Shown: one piece after another, positions 25,962-35,200 of the stretch
Layout: the number at the start of each line of letters is the position of its first letter
Position numbering within the stretch: the first letter of the stretch is position 1
NCBI RefSeq assembly: GCF_030244015.1
Contig: NZ_JASSYX010000002.1
Location: 124,001-188,000, forward strand
From: Pedobacter ginsengisoli
GTDB taxonomy: Bacteria; Bacteroidota; Bacteroidia; Sphingobacteriales; Sphingobacteriaceae
Direction: 5' to 3'
Length of the DNA: 64,000 nucleotides
The notes under the pieces: model-generated
What the model was told of the DNA's origin: nothing
What the model saw: the letters and a program-made list of their open reading frames with translations, nothing else
Databases searched by the model: none
Program-made: the position numbers and the translations under genes

Positions 25962-28273
25962 TCTATAGATCGTTTATTGTAAATCAGATACCCCAAATGT
26001 AATAAAACACCGTTTCTTTTTATGGGATCATCATATATATTATAACTCAGACTAACCGGACCAACAGGGGTATGATATACCAGGCCGGCAGTAGCGGCAT
26101 ATTGCCACGTAGTCAATGCCTTTCGATGTCCGATCCCCTGAAAATCAATCTTTCCAAATTTTTCATAAGGCAGGAACGCATAACCTTCCAATCTCAGATC
26201 CAGGTTCCGTTTTATTTTGTACACGTTTTTTATCCCTCCGGCAAGATAACTGGTAGCCCTGAAGTTTTCCAGGAATATGGATTTGCTGTCCTGAAGCGGA
26301 TAAAACGCAGGGGCCGACAGCAGTGTGGAATAATAGTTGGAAAATAGTGGCTGATTTGAAAAAACACCTTCGAGAAGGTATCCAAGAGCGTATCTGCGGC
26401 CTCTCAAAAAATAGTTGTCATCGCTGATTTTGAGATTAAGCCACTCCCGGCTTTTTTTTGTTGTGGGGTTCTTGTCAGCAGCTAATGTGACGTTTTGTTC
26501 GTCCCTGATATTTCCCGGAGTATAACTTTCGCGTCCTGTATAGTAATTCAAACTCAGCAAAAAGTTTCTTCCCCGGTTGGGATACTGTTTACGATTGAAA
26601 GTGTTTTGTTCAAATGTCAATGTCGAGCGGGAACCGTTGAATACGGTCTTATCCAGTATATCACCAAGGGAAAACCGGCTGCTCGGACTATAACGGTCGA
26701 AATTATTGATGAATGCCGAGCTTAGGATAACCCTTGTATTTCTATTAAGAGGGAAACCAATCTTGAGTTCTACTTTTCTGTCTGCCTGTTCAATATAGGT
26801 AGGATGTGGGTTTTCTATAAAAATGGAACTTGTATTGTAATAATCAAAGTGATTGTAGGTCAGTTCTGCCGCAAGGAACAACGGTAGCCGGGAAGGATAA
26901 TCAATCCTGCCATTTAACTGGACCGATTCGTAAAATCTCCCCGAATAAAGATTTGCTCCAAAAGTGTAGGACTTCCTGTTCAGGTAATGGTATTGTGCTC
27001 CCAGGAAAACATTGCTGATGGGCCGCGTTGCTATATTACCACCGAAATCTATTTTAAAACTTTTTTGCGGACGTGCGGCGATCTCAAAATTATAGCTGTC
27101 TGATGCAGGGTGGTAAACTATTTTTGGATAGACGGTTTCAAAGGTCTCATCGGCTACGAGTTTATAGTAGCCCTGCTTGATGTCGCCCAGATCGAAAACC
27201 TTTTTATCATGTCTAAACAACCGTTCTACATATCTTTTTTGATCACTGTTTACTCCGGTTACTGTTACTCCGCTAAACACCAGGCTCGGTTTCTTTTTGT
27301 TAAATGCATTTCTCCGGCTCATGATCTCATTAATACTTATCCTTCTGGCTATTCTTTCCTTAATCTGCGGCATTTCAGCTATTGTTGCATCATATCCCTG
27401 TTTAATGAGATCTGCTACAGGATTGAAATTGGTGGCGGAGTAGTTTTTTAGATCGGGTTGTATGTAAATCCCGTTTTCTCCAATAAGTGTAGAGTCGGAT
27501 TTGGAAAGGAACATAAACCTCATAAGCCGGTTCATCAGCCGGTCATCGTCATTTTTGGGATATTCATTGTAATTTTTGGCGCTTACATTTGAGCCGATGA
27601 TCACATCCGGCTTAAAGTCTTTTTTCATAATATCGGCCGGAAAATTATTATAAAGTCCACCGTCAAAAACATATTTATCGTCCAGTTTGATGGGGCGGTA
27701 GATGAGCGGAACAGTCATTGTCGCCCTGACTGCCTCTGCCAGACTTCCCTTTGCTACCGTGATACTGGTTTGGGAAAATACATCTGAGACCATACACCGG
27801 TAGGGAACAAAGAGATGATCGAAATTGTCTTTTGCGATCGCAGAAGCTTGTGAAAACAGCTCCATCAGCGCAAAATTTAACGGGATATCATTGATCAGGT
27901 TAGACCGGAAGCTCAGCCTTAGATTGGAATCTACGGAAAGCTTGGCGGTAAGCACCGACGGGTTTGTGCTTTTCTTTTGAAAAAAGAAACTGAAATCGCT
28001 GTTGTACCTGCCGCTGACCCAATCCTGAAAATCTGTACTCAGTGCTACCATTTCAATCTGGTTGGGCGAGTATCCAGCTGCGTACATGGCACCCACAATG
28101 CCTCCCATAGAAGTGCCCGTAATGTAATCTATCGGGATATTGTTCTCTTCAAGTGCTTTTATAATGCCGATGTGTGCCAACCCTTTGGCTCCGCCGCCGC
28201 TCAATACCAATCCAACCTTTTGAGCATGCAGGGGCAATGCAAAAAGGGTAAGGGCAAATATCAGCAGTTTCAT
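25958..28273 (-). CDS. Patatin-like phospholipase fused to an outer-membrane beta-barrel
   Basis: 771 residues. A signal peptide (ending LPLHAQ) leads into a patatin domain with the oxyanion motif GGGAKG (26-31), nucleophile elbow GTSMG (Ser55) and catalytic Asp204 in DGG, so the Ser-Asp dyad is intact. After about residue 320 a POTRA-like segment and a BamA-like barrel follow, the architecture of PlpD-type type Vd autotransporters. Bacteroidota versions with this layout are common. Expected role: a lipid acyl hydrolase tethered to or exported through the outer membrane. I chose ATG 28273 (MKLLIFAL); an ATG four codons earlier is possible. The downstream gene is coupled by an ATGA overlap. 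Confidence 0.9.
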   Translation of the reverse strand: MKLLIFALTLFALPLHAQKVGLVLSGGGAKGLAHIGIIKALEENNIPIDYITGTSMGGIVGAMYAAGYSPNQIEMVALSTDFQDWVSGRYNSDFSFFFQKKSTNPSVLTAKLSVDSNLRLSFRSNLINDIPLNFALMELFSQASAIAKDNFDHLFVPYRCMVSDVFSQTSITVAKGSLAEAVRATMTVPLIYRPIKLDDKYVFDGGLYNNFPADIMKKDFKPDVIIGSNVSAKNYNEYPKNDDDRLMNRLMRFMFLSKSDSTLIGENGIYIQPDLKNYSATNFNPVADLIKQGYDATIAEMPQIKERIARRISINEIMSRRNAFNKKKPSLVFSGVTVTGVNSDQKRYVERLFRHDKKVFDLGDIKQGYYKLVADETFETVYPKIVYHPASDSYNFEIAARPQKSFKIDFGGNIATRPISNVFLGAQYHYLNRKSYTFGANLYSGRFYESVQLNGRIDYPSRLPLFLAAELTYNHFDYYNTSSIFIENPHPTYIEQADRKVELKIGFPLNRNTRVILSSAFINNFDRYSPSSRFSLGDILDKTVFNGSRSTLTFEQNTFNRKQYPNRGRNFLLSLNYYTGRESYTPGNIRDEQNVTLAADKNPTTKKSREWLNLKISDDNYFLRGRRYALGYLLEGVFSNQPLFSNYYSTLLSAPAFYPLQDSKSIFLENFRATSYLAGGIKNVYKIKRNLDLRLEGYAFLPYEKFGKIDFQGIGHRKALTTWQYAATAGLVYHTPVGPVSLSYNIYDDPIKRNGVLLHLGYLIYNKRSIE

Positions 28274-28302
28274 TATAGGGGTCACATCTTGAGGGTTTAT
28301 GG

Positions 28303-28776
28303 TTAGTTTAAGCTAAAGATGCTCGCAGTAAGCAGAGTGGCAAAGCCGACCCATAGTATGTATGGAACAAACAACAGCCCTGCAGTTTTATCAACTTTGT
28401 AAAATACCCGGGCATTGATGATGACGATGACCAAAAGCAGCACGATTTCCACAAGTGCGACGCCAATCTGATGTGCATAAAAGAAAATGAAAGACCACAT
28501 CAGGTTTAAGATCAGCTGCATGAGATAAATGGCAATCGTGCGCGGAAAATGTAAAATCTCTTTTCTTTTCTGCCAGACCAGGTAGGCTGAGATCCCGATG
28601 AGGATGTACAGTGTAGTCCATACTGGTGCAAAGATCCAGTCGGGCGGATTGAATGCAGGTTTTGCAAGGGTGGGATACCAGGTTTTGACAGAATGGGCAG
28701 TAAAAAAGCCGCCAAGAACTCCGATTGCAAGCGGTATAACGATGTTGATGATAAAGGCTAAGGGATTGAACTTCAT
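28303..28776 (-). CDS. TspO/MBR family protein
   Basis: A five-helix integral membrane protein of 157 residues of the translocator/benzodiazepine-receptor family, which binds porphyrins and, in some bacteria, affects tetrapyrrole or stress responses. Family landmarks are present: WYPTLAKPAFNPPDWIFAPVWTTLYILIGISAYLVW, with its WYxxLxKPxxxPPxWxFxPVWxxLY core spanning the first loop and second helix. The length is typical. A TATTTTTA element (one mismatch) lies at 28800-28807 on the minus strand as a likely promoter. It precedes the patatin gene with only about 30 bases between, so the two could be co-transcribed. The physiological ligand here is unknown. Confidence 0.93.
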   Translation of the reverse strand: MKFNPLAFIINIVIPLAIGVLGGFFTAHSVKTWYPTLAKPAFNPPDWIFAPVWTTLYILIGISAYLVWQKRKEILHFPRTIAIYLMQLILNLMWSFIFFYAHQIGVALVEIVLLLVIVIINARVFYKVDKTAGLLFVPYILWVGFATLLTASIFSLN

Positions 28777-28921
28777 GGGCGGACTATAAATCAGGTATGT
28801 AAAAATAAACTATATTTAGCTTCTCAGGTTGATTTTTTAATTATTTACCTGTTGGTGTCAATTCCTATTCAGGAATTGATTACTTTTGCTAATATTTGTA
28901 GTATTCCGAGATATTAGATAG

Positions 28922-29236
28922 ATGACCGTTACCGTACTCCCGATTATAGAACAAGATGCAAAGCCAGCCGTTCCGCTGGCAAAAGTAATGAATGAAAGGC
29001 TTAAACGCCTGGCCGCTGAGCTTGAAAGTATTCATCTCAAGGACCTGAAGTCAGTGGAGCCAATGTTTGAGGATGTGGTGATCTATATGAGCTACAACAG
29101 CAAATACAGTGTCCGCTGGAAGATTGTGAACGATGTGCCTGAGCACGTCAGCTCGCTGGTGACAGCGCAATGTGATATGCTGGGGTACATTAAATGGAAA
29201 GAGGCTTCTCTGTACAACTTTAATGGCAAATCTTAG
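28922..29236 (+). CDS. Hypothetical protein
   Basis: 104 residues, no signal or membrane segment, mildly amphipathic; the stretch LKDLKSVEPMFEDVVIYMSYNSKYSVRWKIV looks like an alpha-beta domain. I do not recognise a family. Support for a real gene is modest: a clean frame, codon use like its neighbours and an ATG preceded by a TAATATTTG sequence that loosely resembles the local promoter element. It stands alone between TspO (divergent) and the short transcript at 29.36 kb. Confidence 0.6.
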   Translation: MTVTVLPIIEQDAKPAVPLAKVMNERLKRLAAELESIHLKDLKSVEPMFEDVVIYMSYNSKYSVRWKIVNDVPEHVSSLVTAQCDMLGYIKWKEASLYNFNGKS

Positions 29237-29320
29237 GGGTTATTAGTTGCAGGTCTTTCATCCGGAAGATTATTCAAAACTGGAAGGCGCGATAAACAAA
29301 TAAAAAAAACTTAGTTATGA

Positions 29321-29353
29321 TTTGTATAATTCGAAAAAAGTTATATATTTTTG
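29321..29353 (+). promoter_or_regulatory. Strong consensus Bacteroidota promoter
   Basis: TTTG at 29321-29324, a 21-bp spacer, then TATTTTTG at 29346-29353. This matches the TTTG-N19-21-TAnnTTTG consensus at every fixed position. It drives a short stretch ending in a strong terminator rather than an obvious gene. Confidence 0.75.
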
Positions 29354-29356
29354 TAT

Positions 29357-29433
29357 CGAGAGCGTTAATTTAATGGCCAGTCCAGTTATGGTTAGTCATT
29401 GGAGGGGTTGAATCTAATTCAACCCCTTTTTTT
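29357..29433 (+). ncRNA. Candidate short transcript (sRNA or leader with 12-aa ORF)
   Basis: Between the consensus promoter (29321-29353) and a perfect intrinsic terminator lie about 75 bases, which would form a discrete small RNA. It contains one tiny frame, 29373-29411, encoding MASPVMVSHWRG, whose stop codon lies inside the left arm of the terminator stem. That layout would let a translating ribosome block the terminator and so control readthrough to the hybrid histidine kinase 100 bases downstream. I recognise no known RNA family; both the plain sRNA and attenuator readings are inference. Confidence 0.5.
29403..29433 (+). terminator. Intrinsic terminator of the short transcript
   Basis: A perfect 11-bp stem (AGGGGTTGAAT / ATTCAACCCCT), CTA loop, then seven T. 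It is among the strongest terminators in the window and sits 100 bases before the hybrid histidine kinase gene. Confidence 0.88.
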
Positions 29434-29532
29434 ACATCTTTTCTCGGGGATAATTCTTTATCTTAGCAGTTAATATCCATATGTTTTAATCACTCCCTGT
29501 TTGTTAGCAAATTGAACGCTTAATAATTTCTA

Positions 29533-31917
29533 ATGAAGATCAGAACTCTCAGTTATATTCGTTTTTTATTGCTTTTAAGTAACGCCATATTTTATGGCTG
29601 TGCCTTCGGCTCTGTTACGGTACCCACAGCAAAACGCGGGCTGCTGGATCTCAGGCAAGAGACTTTTGATGAACAGGTCGCACTTAACGGCGAGTGGGAG
29701 TTCTATTGGCAACGGCTTCTTAGACCCAATGATCGGGTTGACAGTCCTGGAGTACTGGTCGAATTCCCCTTTATGTGGCGAAATTATGTATTAAATGGTA
29801 AAAGATTGCCTGGATTCGGCTATGCCAGTTATAGACTTACAGTGCTGCTGCCAAAAAAAAGGAAAGAGCTGCGTGTGAGTATGCCCGATGCCTATACTGC
29901 GTACAGGCTCTTTGTAAATGGAAAGCAGGTGGCGGCAAACGGGAAAGTGGGTACAACACCCGAACGCTTCATACCCCACTGGCAGTACCAGGCCTTTGAC
30001 GTTGATAACAACATGGATACGCTTCACCTCATTTTGCAGATAGCGAATTTTGTGCACAATAAAGGCGGAATAAAAAAACCGATTTATATCGGCGAAAAAA
30101 CCGCGGTCGAACTGGGGAGGCAGCAATCGGTGGCGATCGATCTGATATTGACCGGTTGTTTATTCATGGGCGGTCTTTTCTTTCTTGGACTGTATCTGCT
30201 TGGCAACCGGGATAAAGCGATCTTACTATTCTCGCTGTATTCTATCGTTTACTGTTACCGAATCATCGGCATAGACAATTACGTCCTTCACACCATTATG
30301 CCCAATCTCGACTGGTTCATTACCGTCCGCCTCGAATACACTAGTTTGTTTCTGGGCATTGGCCTGTTTGGGCTTTACACCCGGTATTTATATCCGGAAG
30401 ACGTAAGTAAAAAAGTAGTTGAAACCATAAGTCTGATGTGTTTTTCATTTACAGCAGCTTCCATTTTCCTTTCACCTGCTTTCTTCACCCAACTGATCAA
30501 CCCATTTTTGGTGATCATGCTTTTTTGTATTGTGTATACACCGTATGTGTATTTTAAGGCCTATCAAAAGAAACGGCCCGGAGCAGTATACGCACTTGCC
30601 AGCTCGGCGGCAGTAATGTCTGTTTTTACCATTACCCTGCTTCATTACTGGTCTTTCATTCCACAAATGCAGGGGCTTAGTTTTATCGGATACATTGGTT
30701 TTTTCTTTTTGCAATCCCTGGTTCTTTCACATAAAGTCTCTTTTGAATTAAAAAAGGCCAGGCAGCAGGCAGAACAGGGACTGAAAGCGAAGAGTGAATT
30801 TTTGAGTACCATGAGCCATGAGATCCGTACGCCTCTCAATTCAGTAATTGGCCTGAGCCATCTTCTGCTAAGAAATGATCCACGTGAGGACCAGGTGAAA
30901 CAATTCGACGTGATGCTTTTTTCTGCAAATCATTTGCTGACAATTGTAAACGATATTTTGGACTACAACAAGATTGAAGCAGGCAAAGTATCATTTGAGC
31001 ACATAGATATGGATCTGGCCGGCATCGCTGACAATGTAATTGCCGGTCTCAAAGCAGATGCGGAAAATAAACACATTGCGCTGAACCTTGAAATTGATCC
31101 CGACCTGCGTGAACATGTGCTGGGCGATCCCACGCGAACTTTTCAAGTGCTGAGCAACCTGGTCCACAATGCAATAAAATTTACCATAAAAGGTTCCGTA
31201 TCGGTAAGTATCAAAATCATAAGCCGTACGGAAAAATACCTTAACTTAAAGATGGAGGTCAGAGACACAGGTATCGGCATTTCAGCCGAGGATCAGAAAA
31301 TTATTTTTCAGCGGTTTACCCAGGCGGATTCCTCGACTTCGAGAAGCTTCGGCGGTACTGGCTTGGGACTTGCCATTTGCAAAAGGATTTTAGAACTTCA
31401 GGGAGCGACCCTGCATTTGATCAGCAAAGAAGGAGAGGGATCTGTATTTTACTTCAATCAAATTTTTGAAAGAAGCTTAAATGCGGTCAAACAAAACAAC
31501 CCGGATGTGCTGTTGCCATCCCCTAAAGAAAAGCCACTTCAGGACATAGCTATCCTCCTGGTAGAAGATAATCCAATGAATGTGCTGGTTGCTCAAAACT
31601 TTCTGACCGCCTGGGGCGCCGTGGTAGATGTGGCTGTCAATGGACAGGAGGCACTGAACGCTATAGATTTGAACCGGCACAAGCTGGTTTTAATGGACTT
31701 GCAAATGCCGCTGATGGATGGATATGAATCTGCAAGAACAATGCGGGCCAATGGGGTCACCATACCGATAATAGCGCTTACGGCCAATCTTCCAGATGAA
31801 ATAGAGGAAGACGTCAGACAGGCCGGGCTCAACGATGTTGTGACCAAACCCTTTCTCCCGGATGAACTGTTCAAAAAAATAATGCGCTGCCTGTCTGATA
31901 ATTCTGCTGATGTGTAG
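29533..31917 (+). CDS. Hybrid sensor histidine kinase/response regulator (7TM sensor)
   Basis: 794 residues. A signal-like N-terminus and an extracytoplasmic beta-sandwich (about 30-190, jelly-roll with LNGEWEFYWQRLL) precede seven hydrophobic helices (about 200-405), the 7TMR-DISM arrangement. The cytoplasmic part has a HisKA domain with phospho-acceptor His429 (MSHEIRTPLN), an HATPase with N box HNAIKF, G1 DTGIGIS and G2 GGTGLGLAIC, and a receiver domain with Asp722 (LMDLQMPLMDGY). No DNA-binding domain is attached, unlike classic Bacteroidota HTCS proteins, so output must go to an unlinked partner. A strong terminator precedes it. Location just before the SusC-XRE-SusD locus hints at a nutrient-sensing role, but that is inference. 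Confidence 0.93.
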   Translation: MKIRTLSYIRFLLLLSNAIFYGCAFGSVTVPTAKRGLLDLRQETFDEQVALNGEWEFYWQRLLRPNDRVDSPGVLVEFPFMWRNYVLNGKRLPGFGYASYRLTVLLPKKRKELRVSMPDAYTAYRLFVNGKQVAANGKVGTTPERFIPHWQYQAFDVDNNMDTLHLILQIANFVHNKGGIKKPIYIGEKTAVELGRQQSVAIDLILTGCLFMGGLFFLGLYLLGNRDKAILLFSLYSIVYCYRIIGIDNYVLHTIMPNLDWFITVRLEYTSLFLGIGLFGLYTRYLYPEDVSKKVVETISLMCFSFTAASIFLSPAFFTQLINPFLVIMLFCIVYTPYVYFKAYQKKRPGAVYALASSAAVMSVFTITLLHYWSFIPQMQGLSFIGYIGFFFLQSLVLSHKVSFELKKARQQAEQGLKAKSEFLSTMSHEIRTPLNSVIGLSHLLLRNDPREDQVKQFDVMLFSANHLLTIVNDILDYNKIEAGKVSFEHIDMDLAGIADNVIAGLKADAENKHIALNLEIDPDLREHVLGDPTRTFQVLSNLVHNAIKFTIKGSVSVSIKIISRTEKYLNLKMEVRDTGIGISAEDQKIIFQRFTQADSSTSRSFGGTGLGLAICKRILELQGATLHLISKEGEGSVFYFNQIFERSLNAVKQNNPDVLLPSPKEKPLQDIAILLVEDNPMNVLVAQNFLTAWGAVVDVAVNGQEALNAIDLNRHKLVLMDLQMPLMDGYESARTMRANGVTIPIIALTANLPDEIEEDVRQAGLNDVVTKPFLPDELFKKIMRCLSDNSADV

Positions 31918-32258
31918 GCGGAATGCCTCTCTGCGGCCTTATTGTTACCGATGTGATGCTATTACCAGCTATTCAATAAACCAACACTTGGCCAGCGTTG
32001 CGGAGAGGTTGCACAATCCGCCGGACCATCCAACCACCTTGCAACGATGTTGGAAGGATTATGATAAGACTATGAGGATATAGTATCACTAAGGTATCAG
32101 GATAGAAGTATGAACTTAGCATACCGGGAACACATTAATTATTCTCATTGCTTTTTTATTTTTTTAATCAGTATCTTCAAAAAATGAAAACCAGGGTTGA
32201 AAAATGGTTAAGGGAACAAATAAAAGTATATTCATTCGAAGCGGGAATTAAGTAGATA
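31918..32258. other. Intergenic region before the SusC-type gene
   Basis: About 340 bases with no gene beyond a 23-codon frame at 32184-32255, which is in phase with the SusC start but separated from it by an in-frame TAG. No strong terminator follows the kinase. A candidate promoter lies at 32148-32179. Confidence 0.5.
32148..32179 (+). promoter_or_regulatory. Candidate promoter for the SusC-XRE-SusD locus
   Basis: TTG at 32148-32150, a 21-bp spacer, then TATCTTCA at 32172-32179, two mismatches from TAnnTTTG but the same TATCTTC core as the pyrD element. Transcription would begin near 32185, about 75 bases before the SusC start. Confidence 0.4.
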
Positions 32259-35200
32259 ATGCGGTTGATTGCGGTTTTTATGGTGTCGGCATTGTTGCTG
32301 CTGAATGTGTGTGTCTCTGCTCAGAAATTAAATTACACGAAGAAAAAAGTAACGCTTGCATGGCTTTTTAAAGAACTTAAAAAGCAAACCGGATACAGGG
32401 TGATCTGGAGCGAGGAAGTAATAGATGCAGACCAGGTTATTGATGCGGATTTCAAAAATGCTGATCCAAAGGAAGTAGTAAGAGAAGTGTTAAATCGGCT
32501 GTCCATTGAATATCTCGTTAATGACAAAACTAAATCGATTAGTCTGACGCCAAAGATACCGACTGCTGCAAAGAACACGGGTGAACAGGTTTTGGTCGCC
32601 AGGGAATTGCAGGAAGTTGAAATTGTAAGTACAGGATATCAGCAGGTACCAAAAGAACGCGCTACAGGCAGTTTTGCATTGGTAGACAAAAAGCAACTGG
32701 ACAGACGGGTGAGCAGCGAAACCTTTAGCAAACTGGAGGGAATTACTTCCGGCTTACTTTTTAACAGGAATACCCGCAACAATTATCCCGGAAATTTTGA
32801 TTTTTCCATTCGCGGCAGGAGTACCATCTATGCCGATGACCAGCCATTGGTCGTTCTCGATAATTTTCCTTTTAACGGTGACTTTAATTCGATCAACCCA
32901 AATGATGTTGCCGGCATTACAGTACTCAAAGATGCCGCTGCTGCTTCGATATGGGGCGTGAGGGCCGGAAATGGGGTCATTGTGATAGATACAAAAAGAG
33001 GAAAGATGAGGCAGCCTTTAAGCATATCTTTTAATACAAACCTGACTGTTTCGGCGAAGCCTGATCTTTTTTATAATCCAAATTACATCACTTCATCAGA
33101 TTTTATTGACGTAGAAACTTTTCTGTTCGACAATGGGAAGTACGATGCCGCATTGACTGACGTAACAAGGTATCCGGTAGTGTCTCCTGTCGTGCAGATC
33201 CTGGATAGGCAGCGTAAAGGACAGTCTGCAGCTGAGACCAGCAGGCAGTTGAATGCCCTTCGTGGCAACGACATTAGGAACGACGAGCTAAAGTATTTTT
33301 ACCGCAATCAGATTGCCCAGCAATATGCGCTGTCGCTGAGTGGCGGTTCAGCTAAGCGCAGTCACTTCTTTTCTGCCGGTTATGACAGGAGATTAGCCAG
33401 CCTGGTCGCAAACAACAACGACAGACTTACGCTGAACAGTCAAAATACTTTTAAGCCATTAAGGAACCTGGAAATTGAGGCGGGGATGTATTATATCAGG
33501 TCGAATTCCAAGGTGGACAGCACTTTGAACAGCGCTTCTGCCACTCAATTTCTGCCTTATAGGAGGTTTAAAGATATGGACGGCCAGCCTGCTGTTTTTG
33601 ACAGGGACTTTAGTGCTGCTTATAAACAGGATGCTTTGGACAGAGGGTTTATGGACTGGTCATACAGGCCGCTGGATGAACTAGGTAGGTCTCCGTTTAA
33701 GATTGGAAAGAACGACCTGAGGATAAATACTGCGTTGCGGTATACGTTTATTGAAGGGTTAAGTGCAGCATTGAAATATCAGTACCAGCAGGTTGACCAA
33801 AAAACTGCCAGATATGCTGGTATTGATGATTATCAGACGAGGAACATGATCAATCAATACTCTATTTTGAGTGCAGGCAAGGTGTCCGGCTACAATCTTC
33901 CCGTCGGAGGAATTTTGTATACTGCTGATGGAAGGGGTGTTTCGAACAACTTGAGATTGCAACTGGGCTATCAAAAAGATTGGCGCCGGCATTCGGTCTC
34001 TGCAATTGCTGGTTATGAAATATCCTCATTTAAATCTGATCTGGACAGAATGTTTAAGTATGGATATGACAGGTCTGAAGGAAACCCATCTGTAGTGGAT
34101 ACTAACACCATCTTTGACTTGAATCCCTCGGGTACAGGCCGTATCTTTGAAAATTTTGAAGAGTTGGGAAAGGTGGATAGAATCCGTTCATCATTTGCCA
34201 ATGCTGCTTATACTCTTGATGGCAAATATACGGTATCAGGCAGCGCTCGTGTAGATGGATCAAATTATTTTGGATTGAAAACCAATCAGAAGTATGTGCC
34301 TTTATGGTCGGCTGGTGGACTTTGGCACCTGGGCAAAGAGAAGTTTTACCATCTGGATTGGCTCCCGGTATTAAAGCTTCGTGCTTCATACGGCTATAAT
34401 GGGAACCTTGATAAGAGTGCCACTGGAGTGACCACTTTCGGTCATTCAGGGTTGGATAAGGTTACCGGGTTGCCGTATGCAGTTATCGGGAAGATTGGTA
34501 ACCCCGAACTGAGATGGGAAAAGATAGGAATTGCCAATTTCGGTTTGGACTTTGAACTTAGGAACCAGTTGTTTACCGGACGGCTGGAGTATTATTTTAA
34601 GAATGGTTCTGATATACTGGGCGATAAAGCCTTTCCATCCAATGCCGGGATCTCTGTGTTGCGGGGCAACTATGCGAAAATGAAGGCCAGGGGCGTTGAC
34701 GTAGTGCTAACTGCGCAGAATTTTCGGGGTAAGCTGGGATGGAAGACCAGTTTGTTATTTTCCGCGGTGCGCGACTGGGTGAGTTCTTACGATTTGATTG
34801 AACCAGGTGTGACTTATTACCTTGGTTCTGCCAGTGTCAGGCCGGTAAAAAACAGGCCAGTTAATAGTGTTTATAGCTTTCAATGGGCTGGGTTAGATCC
34901 GATGACCGGGGATCCTCAAGGTTATCTGGAGGGGGAAATTAGCAAAGATTATCATGAAATCACTAACAGAGCGACGATAGATGAATTACAGTACCATGGC
35001 TCTGCAAGACCTACTGTCTTTGGCGGACTGAGCAATACTTTCACTTTTTTAAGGTTCAGTTTGGGTGTTAACATCAGTTATAAACTGGGATACTATTTCA
35101 GAAAGTCCTCCATAAAGTATTACCAGATGTATAACGGTCCCGGCGGTTCAATGAACGCTGATTTTTCGGGCCGCTGGATGAAATCCGGTGACGAGGCTTT

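Noticed and set aside
32184..32258. SusC as a pseudogene because of the upstream in-frame TAG
   Set aside because: The downstream ATG gives a complete signal peptide and full-length protein, so the gene is intact.
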